A DNA stretch of 8,334 nucleotides from Spirochaetota bacterium. GTDB taxonomy: Bacteria; Spirochaetota; Spirochaetia; DTKZ01. Position 1 is the first letter of the stretch; each line of letters begins with the position of its first letter. The stretch spans positions 1-8,334 of the forward strand of contig JAKQWJ010000151.1 in NCBI GenBank assembly GCA_029562045.1, written 5' to 3'. Position numbers and translations under genes: made by a program. Positions 1 to 4,729 of this stretch are shown here, one piece after another. The notes under the pieces are model-generated. The model was given only the letters and a program-made list of their open reading frames with translations. It was not told where the DNA came from and did no database searches.

Positions 1-1164
1 CTTGTGGAAGAGGAGTTCGTAGGGCATGAAGCTGTTGACGATGGCGTGGGCGTGCCGCAGCCGGGAGACGATGTGGCGCAGCTCGGCGCGCCGGACCAGG
101 TACCAGTGCAGCAGGGTCTCCCGGGGGTTGTAGTTCCGGAAATGCATGTCCCGCACCATGCGCCGCATCATCCGCACATCGGTCCAGCGGATGAAGTCCC
201 CCTGGTCGTCCTTCAGCTGGGCCAGGGTCTCGATGTAGACCTTGAACTTCGCCTCCGCCGGGACCCTGTCGGTCATGGGCTCGTAGAGACCGTGGAGGCT
301 GTCCACCAGCAGGATGTCCCGGGGCCCCAGCCGGATGGTCCCGGAGGAGCCCTGCCGCCGGCCCGCCTTGAAGTCGTAGCGGGGCGTCTCCACCTCCTCC
401 CCGGCCGCCAGGAGCCCCAGATGGCGGCTGAAGAGCTCCAGATCCAGGGCCTGGGGAGTCTCGAAATCGAAGTCCCCGTGAGGGTCCCGGGGATGGGAGG
501 CGAGATCGAAGAAGTAGTTGTCTACGTTGATGGGGACCAGGCGCAGGCCCCGCTCCGCCAGGGCCTCGGCGATCTTGATGGTGGTGGTGGTCTTGCCCGA
601 GGAGGAGGGTCCGGCGATGATGACCACCCGGAGGCCCTGGTCCAGCCGTTCCCCCAGCCCCTCCAACAGAGCCCGGATCTCCCGGCCGTAGAAATCCTCG
701 CAGCGGGACACCAGATCCGGAAGCCGGCCCTCCCGCGCCGTCTCCCGGAGCAGGGCCAGGCTGTGGCAGCGGTTGTCCACCGCCCAGGACAGGGCCTCCC
801 AGAGTTTGCGGTAGGGCACGTTTTCCGAGGAGTAGGTGAGGCTCTCCCGTTTGCTGCGCTTCAGGCTGTGCTCGTATCGGTAGAGGATATAGGCCTTGGC
901 GGTGCGGGCGTGCCCACCTTCGATGAGCATCTTCTCCACCGTGTCCTGCACCTCCTCCACGGTGGGGGGGGACGGGGCAAGCCCCTCCGCGGCGTCCCGT
1001 TTCCGGCGCCGCTCCAGTTCGTCCACCACCCGGTCGGCGAGCCGTTCCGCCAGTTCCCGGTCCCGGCCCCCCACCGCCACGGCGGCCCGGAGGATGGCGA
1101 AGGAGATCTTTTTCCGGTCGAAGGGCACGAGCCGCCCGTCCCGTTTGATGATCCCGTCGATCAT
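1..1164 (-). CDS. ATP-cone/uridine-kinase-like nucleoside kinase (3' end missing)
   Basis: Translating the minus strand from the ATG at 1164 gives 388 open codons to the window edge, with no stop, so the C-terminus is missing. Residues 1-98 look like an ATP-cone: it opens MIDGIIKRDGRLVPFDRKKI and ends in an ARTAKAYILYRYEH motif, as in NrdR and ribonucleotide reductases. Residues 100-178 form a linker (SSENVPYRKLWEALSWAVD). Residues 179-388 are a P-loop kinase of the uridine kinase/phosphoribulokinase type: Walker A GPSSSGKTT at 185-193, DNYF at 215-218, DFDFETPQALD at 231-241, PRYDF at 261-265, Walker B-like ILLVDSLHGLY at 284-294 and lid arginines near 331-350. Likely role: ATP/GTP-dependent phosphorylation of a nucleoside in the cytoplasm; the substrate is not known. 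A strong Shine-Dalgarno (GGAAGGAGGGG) lies just upstream. The gene begins 80 bases after thrS with no terminator between, so it is probably co-transcribed. Archaeal 2-phosphoglycerate kinase also carries an ATP-cone, but these kinase motifs fit uridine kinase better. Confidence 0.85.
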   Translation of the reverse strand, partial: MIDGIIKRDGRLVPFDRKKISFAILRAAVAVGGRDRELAERLADRVVDELERRRKRDAAEGLAPSPPTVEEVQDTVEKMLIEGGHARTAKAYILYRYEHSLKRSKRESLTYSSENVPYRKLWEALSWAVDNRCHSLALLRETAREGRLPDLVSRCEDFYGREIRALLEGLGERLDQGLRVVIIAGPSSSGKTTTTIKIAEALAERGLRLVPINVDNYFFDLASHPRDPHGDFDFETPQALDLELFSRHLGLLAAGEEVETPRYDFKAGRRQGSSGTIRLGPRDILLVDSLHGLYEPMTDRVPAEAKFKVYIETLAQLKDDQGDFIRWTDVRMMRRMVRDMHFRNYNPRETLLHWYLVRRAELRHIVSRLRHAHAIVNSFMPYELLFHK

Positions 1165-1244
1165 GTCCCCTCCTTCCGCCCCGTCCGGGGGGGCGGACCG
1201 ATCTGTCCCGGGCGGCCGCCGGAATCGCCGCCCCGGGGTCACAG

Positions 1245-2984
1245 CTATAGCAGCGCTTTGCTCCGGATCTTTTCTCCCAGAAATGCGGCGAAATCCGGCA
1301 GGGGCATGTTGTTCATCTGCTCCCCCGCCCGGGTCCGCACCGAGACCGCCCCGGCATCCTTTTCATTCCCCCCCACCACCAGCATGTAGGGGATCTTCTC
1401 CCCCTGGGCGGAGCGGATCTTGGCGTTCATCCGGGAATCGGAAAGATCAGCCTCCACCTGAAAACCCTGATCCTTCAGGCTCCGGGCCACCCGGGCGGCG
1501 TAGTCCCCGAAGGCGGGGGCCACCGGGATGACCACCCCCTGGACCGGGGCGAGCCAGACCGGGAAGGCCCCGCCGTAGTGCTCGATGAGGACCCCGAAAA
1601 ACCTTTCCAGGGAACCCAGAAGGGCCCGGTGCACCATGAAGGGCCTCTTCTCCCTGCCGTCGGCGTCCACGAACTTCATGTCGAACCTTTCGGGCATGTT
1701 GAAATCGAACTGGATGGTCGTCATCTGCCATTCCCGCCCCAGGGCGTCCTTTATCTTCAGGTCGATCTTGGGTCCGTAGAAGGCCCCGCCCCCCTGGTCC
1801 AGTTCGTAGTCCAGCCCCTGGGCGACCACCGCTTTTTTCAGGCTCTCGATGGCCGTGTTCCACAGCGCGTCGTCCCCGATGCTGCCCTCCGGCCGGGTGG
1901 CCAGATAGGCCTTGATGTCGGTGAAGCCGAAGTCCTCCCAGACCCGGAGGGAAAAGCGCAGGACCTCCAGGATCTCGCTTTCGATCTGGTCGGGGGAGCA
2001 GAATATGTGGGCGTCGTCCTGGGTGAAGCCCCGGACCCGCAGGAGGCCGTGCAGGACCCCGGAGCGTTCGTAGCGGTACACGGTGCCCAGCTCCGCCCAT
2101 CGCAGAGGGAGGTCCCGGTAGGAGCGGGTCCTGCTCTTGTAGACCATGATGTGGAAGGGGCAGTTCATGGGCTTCAGGTAGTAGTCCTGGTCGTCGATCT
2201 CCATGGGGGCGTACATGTTGTCCTTGTAGAAACCCAGGTGCCCCGAGGTTTCCCAGAGCCAGGACCGGCCGATATGGGGGGTGAACAGGATCTCGTAGCC
2301 GTTGCGCCGGTGCCGGTCCCGCCAGTAGTCCTCCACCGCCTGCCGGATTCTTCCCCCCTTGGGGTGCCAGTAGATCAGGCCGGGGCCGGCGTCTTCGTGG
2401 ACCGTGTAGAGGTCCAGCTCCCGACCCAGCCGCCGGTGGTCCCGTTTCTCCACCTCCGCCAGATGGTCCAGATATTCCTTCAGTTCCGCCGCGCTCCGCC
2501 AGGCAGTGCCGTAGATGCGCTGGAGCATCTTGTTCTTCTCGTCCCCCCTCCAGTAGGCCCCGGCGATGCTGAGGAGCTTGAAGGAGCCGGGGTCGATCTC
2601 CCGGGAGTTCTCCACATGGGGCCCCCGGCACAGATCGGTGAAGGCCCCCTGGGTATAGATGGACACCTCCTCGTTCTCCGGGATGGCGTCCAGGAGCTCG
2701 AGCTTGTAGGGCTGACCCTGAAAACGCTTCCGCGCCTCGTCCCGGCCGATAACCTCCCTCCGGAAAGACGCCCCCGACCGGATGATGTCCCGCATGGACT
2801 CCTCGATGCTCCTCAGATCCTCCGGGGTCAGATTCCGGGGCAGGTCGAAGTCGTAGTAGAATCCGTTTTCAATGGCCGGACCGATGGCGATTTTCGCCTC
2901 AGGAAACATCCGGAGCACCGCCTCCGCCATGATGTGCGAGGTGGAGTGTCGCAACGCATCCAGTTTCTGTTCCGTCCCTTTCAT
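1245..2984 (-). CDS. thrS: threonyl-tRNA synthetase lacking the TGS domain
   Basis: Class II synthetase that charges tRNA-Thr with threonine in the cytoplasm; 579 aa with a TAG stop. The editing domain fills about residues 8-185, with H13/H17 (HSTSH) and C119/H123 (CRGPH). The catalytic core at 190-475 contains KPMNCPFH, RYERSGVLHGLLRVRGFTQDDAHIF and VHRALLGSLERF. The zinc ligands are C275, H326 and H452; their spacing (51 and 126) equals that of E. coli C334/H385/H511. The anticodon-binding domain is at about 478-579. The offset of 59 from E. coli numbering shows that the usual N-terminal TGS domain is absent. The ATG at 2984 is preceded by AGGAGAGGAAAGGA, and the upstream DNA is a T-box leader rather than coding sequence, so the missing domain is not a start-site error. 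It is expected to be induced by uncharged tRNA-Thr. It shares a transcript unit with the downstream ATP-cone kinase. Confidence 0.97.
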   Translation of the reverse strand: MKGTEQKLDALRHSTSHIMAEAVLRMFPEAKIAIGPAIENGFYYDFDLPRNLTPEDLRSIEESMRDIIRSGASFRREVIGRDEARKRFQGQPYKLELLDAIPENEEVSIYTQGAFTDLCRGPHVENSREIDPGSFKLLSIAGAYWRGDEKNKMLQRIYGTAWRSAAELKEYLDHLAEVEKRDHRRLGRELDLYTVHEDAGPGLIYWHPKGGRIRQAVEDYWRDRHRRNGYEILFTPHIGRSWLWETSGHLGFYKDNMYAPMEIDDQDYYLKPMNCPFHIMVYKSRTRSYRDLPLRWAELGTVYRYERSGVLHGLLRVRGFTQDDAHIFCSPDQIESEILEVLRFSLRVWEDFGFTDIKAYLATRPEGSIGDDALWNTAIESLKKAVVAQGLDYELDQGGGAFYGPKIDLKIKDALGREWQMTTIQFDFNMPERFDMKFVDADGREKRPFMVHRALLGSLERFFGVLIEHYGGAFPVWLAPVQGVVIPVAPAFGDYAARVARSLKDQGFQVEADLSDSRMNAKIRSAQGEKIPYMLVVGGNEKDAGAVSVRTRAGEQMNNMPLPDFAAFLGEKIRSKALL

Positions 2985-3013
2985 ATTCCTTTCCTCTCCT
3001 TGGATGATACGAT

Positions 3014-3088
3014 AAAAAAAGCCCTCGCGCTCGTCGCCCTACGTCTTCCCCCCGGGGATTGCACGTAAGGACGAAAAGCGCAAGGGCT
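3014..3088 (-). terminator. T-box-controlled intrinsic terminator before thrS
   Basis: On the minus strand the arm 3088-3063 (AGCCCTTGCGC, then an imperfect stretch ending in ACGT) pairs with 3044-3020 (ACGT through GCGCGAGGGCT). The outer 11 bp contain one G-U pair, and seven U residues follow at 3020-3014. It forms when the T-box antiterminator is not stabilised by uncharged tRNA-Thr. Confidence 0.93.
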
Positions 3089-3291
3089 CGCCATGGCGGG
3101 GCCCCGCTCTCCGCGGTTCCACCTTACTTCGGAGCTTTCCGAAAAACCCTTCGGGGCTCCGCACCTCATTATTCACCTGTCGGGCTCGGGAGGTGGTCTT
3201 CGTCTGCGCTCCTGCCGGGACCCTCTCAGCCGCGGGAATCCCTCTCTGTCGGCCAAAGTCTGCAGCTACTCGTCTCCGTCCACGCCTGTCA
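3014..3291 (-). promoter_or_regulatory. T-box riboswitch, threonine-specific, upstream of thrS
   Basis: Leader RNA that senses uncharged tRNA-Thr and controls read-through into thrS. In minus-strand order: the AGTA motif of Stem I at 3270-3267; stems GGAG 3277-3274 with CTCC 3192-3189, and CTGC 3265-3262 with GCAG 3207-3204; apical AGAGAGG and GCTGAGAGG motifs near 3247-3220; and a specifier loop GAAG-ACC-A, with ACC (Thr) at 3197-3195. The T-box core AAGGTGGAACCGCGG is at 3125-3111. The antiterminator pairs GTAAGG (3127-3122) with CCTTAC (3069-3064). The CCTTAC segment is also part of the terminator, so the two folds exclude each other. The bulge reads UGGA, which predicts a tRNA-Thr ending in UCCA. 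The specifier codon matches the downstream gene. The exact 5' end is inferred from the promoter. Confidence 0.93.
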
Positions 3292-3297
3292 CGGCAT

Positions 3298-3326
3298 AAA
3301 ATAAAAAAAACCCTTCGGGCTGTCAA
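3298..3326 (-). promoter_or_regulatory. predicted sigma70-type promoter for the thrS operon
   Basis: Minus strand: a perfect -35 TTGACA at 3326-3321, a 17-base spacer and -10 TATTTT at 3303-3298. Transcription would start near 3291, just before the T-box Stem I. The spacer itself contains CCCGAAGGG followed by eight T residues, so it may also be the 3' end signal of the upstream permease transcript. Confidence 0.75.
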
Positions 3327-3352
3327 GGGGAAAAACCCCCAAACCCCTCAGC

Positions 3353-3379
3353 CCCGGACATCCCGGACATCCCGGACAC
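3353..3379. repeat. three tandem 9-base repeats (CCCGGACAT)
   Basis: Units at 3353-3361, 3362-3370 and 3371-3379; the last ends in C instead of T. They lie in the non-coding spacer between the permease stop and the thrS promoter. On the minus strand the same area (3364-3336) carries four G-runs with loops of 6, 4 and 3 bases, a possible G-quadruplex. No function is shown. Confidence 0.7.
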
Positions 3380-3408
3380 CCCCGGGAAGAACTCCCCGGG
3401 GCCTTTTT
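3380..3408 (+). terminator. terminator-like hairpin downstream of the permease
   Basis: CCCCGGG (3380-3386) pairs perfectly with CCCGGGG (3395-3401) across an 8-base loop, and CC plus five T residues follow on the + strand. It has terminator shape only in the + direction, where no gene was found. On the minus strand it lies about 16 bases after the permease stop and lacks a T-run, so there it may only stabilise the 3' end. Confidence 0.35.
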
Positions 3409-3417
3409 CCGGAAGCC

Positions 3418-4305
3418 TCAGAAAAAGGAGGCCCCCCAGAAGGCCACGGGAACCGAAAGGACCCCCAGGGCGGTGGAAACCAGGATCATCGTGCCGGTGA
3501 ACTCCGGGTCCGCGCCGTAGCGGCTGGTGAGGACATAGGAGAAAAGGGCGGAAGGAAGGGCCGACCCGACGATGAACACCGGCCGCGCCAGGCCCTGGAT
3601 CCCGAAGAGGAATACCGCCGCGACCCCCAGGAGGAAACCCGCCCCGGTCCGGAGGAAATAGCCCATGGCCAGATGGGAATCGAAGCGCAGCCGCCGTTTC
3701 GTCAGCGAGCAGCCCAGGGCCAGGGCCGCCAGGGAACCCATGCCGGAGCCGGCGAATTCGCAGACTTCAAGCGCCACCTGGGGGACGGGAACCTTCAGGA
3801 ACCGGAACCCCATGCCCAGAAAGATGGAGAAGAAAAGCGGGGTCTTCAGCACCTCCAGGATCCTCCCCGCGGAAAAACCTCCGGTGACGATCATGACGGC
3901 TATGGCGATGGCGAAGGCCCCCTGCAGCTGGTCGTAGATGAGGACGATGTTCATGGCCTCGTTTCCGCCCCAGAGCTTCATCAGCGGGATCCCCAGGAAT
4001 CCGGTGTTGTACATGATCACCGCCAGGAGATAGCTCCGGGGGTCGATTCTCCGGGTCCTGGTCCAGAGGAGCCCCAGGATGGTCAGCGCAATCACCACGA
4101 AACCCGCCGCGCCGCCGATCCGGAGAACCATTTCCCCCGCGACCGGGGAGCTGTACAGGGAGTGGAAGAACATCATCGGGGCGACGATATCCGCCAGGAC
4201 CCGGAACAGGGTGTCGTCGGACACCGGCACCCGCTTCGCGTAGACGTATCCCACGGCGATGGTCAGGAACAGCGGCAGGAGAAGGAAGAAGACGGCTGCG
4301 ATCAT
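3418..4305 (-). CDS. AEC-family (auxin efflux carrier-like) transporter
   Basis: Integral membrane carrier of 295 aa, the usual size for bacterial AEC permeases. It is almost wholly hydrophobic, with about nine or ten membrane segments starting at residues 2-22. Family signatures are MYNTGFLGIPL (98-108, with N100, G105 and P107) and the C-terminal block from P251 to P286 (SALFSYVLTSRYGADPEFTG and following). Family members export or take up small organic anions such as malonate or malate, or other metabolites; the substrate cannot be read from the sequence. The frame stays open to an earlier ATG at 4365. The ATG at 4305 is preferred because AGGGGGGG precedes it, the first membrane helix follows at once, and the region upstream holds a promoter. 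It appears to be a single-gene unit between the ferredoxin terminator and the thrS promoter. Confidence 0.88.
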   Translation of the reverse strand: MIAAVFFLLLPLFLTIAVGYVYAKRVPVSDDTLFRVLADIVAPMMFFHSLYSSPVAGEMVLRIGGAAGFVVIALTILGLLWTRTRRIDPRSYLLAVIMYNTGFLGIPLMKLWGGNEAMNIVLIYDQLQGAFAIAIAVMIVTGGFSAGRILEVLKTPLFFSIFLGMGFRFLKVPVPQVALEVCEFAGSGMGSLAALALGCSLTKRRLRFDSHLAMGYFLRTGAGFLLGVAAVFLFGIQGLARPVFIVGSALPSALFSYVLTSRYGADPEFTGTMILVSTALGVLSVPVAFWGASFF

Positions 4306-4336
4306 GGAGCCCCCCCTGATTCGGCAGGTTGGGCCG

Positions 4337-4365
4337 AGTATTCCGGATCGCGGAGAAAGAGTCAA
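4337..4365 (-). promoter_or_regulatory. predicted promoter of the AEC transporter gene
   Basis: Minus strand: TTGACT at 4365-4360, a 17-base spacer and AATACT at 4342-4337. It lies between the ferredoxin terminator and the permease start and would give a short leader containing the AGGGGGGG ribosome site. Confidence 0.55.
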
Positions 4366-4374
4366 CGGAGGCGC

Positions 4375-4402
4375 AAAAAAACCGCCCCCGGGAGGGGGGC
4401 GG
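4375..4402 (-). terminator. intrinsic terminator after the ferredoxin gene
   Basis: On the minus strand CCGCCCCC (4402-4395) pairs perfectly with GGGGGCGG (4389-4382) across a short loop, and seven T residues follow (4381-4375). It lies about 28 bases after the ferredoxin stop and ends that transcript just before the permease promoter. Confidence 0.9.
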
Positions 4403-4429
4403 TCCGGGGGGAGTCCCGGGGAAGCCCCC

Positions 4430-4654
4430 CTAACCGTCGTCGCCGATGGCTTCCACCGGGCAGGACTCCATCGAGATCCGGGTGTCCTCCAGGTCCTCCG
4501 GGGCGGGCTGTTTTTTGACGTACGCCTTGGCGTCGCCGTTCATCGCGAAAACCTCCGGAGCGGTGTTGACGCAGAGTTCGCAGCCGATGCAGGTCTCGTC
4601 CACATAGTAGGCCCCGGGGACGCTGTTCGCGGTTCTATCATTTTTGTCGGCCAT
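4430..4654 (-). CDS. single-cluster [4Fe-4S] ferredoxin
   Basis: Small soluble electron carrier of 74 aa. The cluster ligands are C22, C25 and C28 (CIGCELC) and C65 followed by proline (ESCPVEAI), the one-cluster low-potential ferredoxin pattern. The second half keeps the fold but lacks cysteines for a second cluster, and the two cysteines that form a disulfide in some relatives are also absent (T31 after CELCVN). The protein is acidic, as usual. The frame is open far upstream inside the ATPase gene; the ATG at 4654 is chosen because GAGGAGG precedes it and the conserved protein begins there. It starts 71 bases after the ATPase stop. It could be read from the ATPase transcript or from its own weak promoter (TATATT at 4693-4688). 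Its redox partner is unknown. Confidence 0.92.
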   Translation of the reverse strand: MADKNDRTANSVPGAYYVDETCIGCELCVNTAPEVFAMNGDAKAYVKKQPAPEDLEDTRISMESCPVEAIGDDG

Positions 4655-4715
4655 GGCCGGCCTCCTCGTGTTTTTTCTGTCACCCCGAATATACCGGACC
4701 CGCGGCGGAAAGGCC

Positions 4716-4729
4716 GTAACAATTATCAC
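4716..4729. promoter_or_regulatory. imperfect AT-rich palindrome before the ferredoxin gene
   Basis: GTAACAATTATCAC is an imperfect inverted repeat: 10 of 14 positions are symmetric and the rest are purine-purine or pyrimidine-pyrimidine swaps. It covers the ATPase stop codon and lies about 60 bases upstream of the ferredoxin start. A possible -10 (TATATT, minus strand 4693-4688) follows with no good -35. It may be a regulator site, but the evidence is weak. Confidence 0.25.

Noticed and set aside
1183..1198. small hairpin between thrS and the kinase (GTCCG/CGGAC)
   Set aside because: Five base pairs around a run of six G and no T-run; too weak to be called a terminator.
4..1389. 461-codon open frame on the + strand
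   Set aside because: It is antisense to the ATP-cone kinase and the end of thrS, is Pro/Gly/Val/His-rich with no family signature, and has no suitable ribosome site. It is a by-product of G+C-rich codon use on the other strand.
1578..3068. 496-codon open frame on the + strand
   Set aside because: It lies wholly opposite thrS and its T-box leader. Its composition mirrors that of thrS and no motif is visible.
2981..3326. short minus-strand open frames upstream of thrS (possible leader peptide)
   Set aside because: They coincide with the T-box structure, which explains the region fully. No threonine-rich leader peptide is present.
4306..4365. earlier ATG extending the permease by 20 residues
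   Set aside because: The added residues are polar and unlike the family, and the segment contains the predicted promoter. The ATG at 4305 has a good ribosome site and leads directly into the first helix.
3193..4518. 441-codon open frame on the + strand
   Set aside because: It runs across the T-box Stem I, the thrS promoter, the permease and a terminator. Its Gly/Arg/Pro/Glu-rich sequence has no domain.
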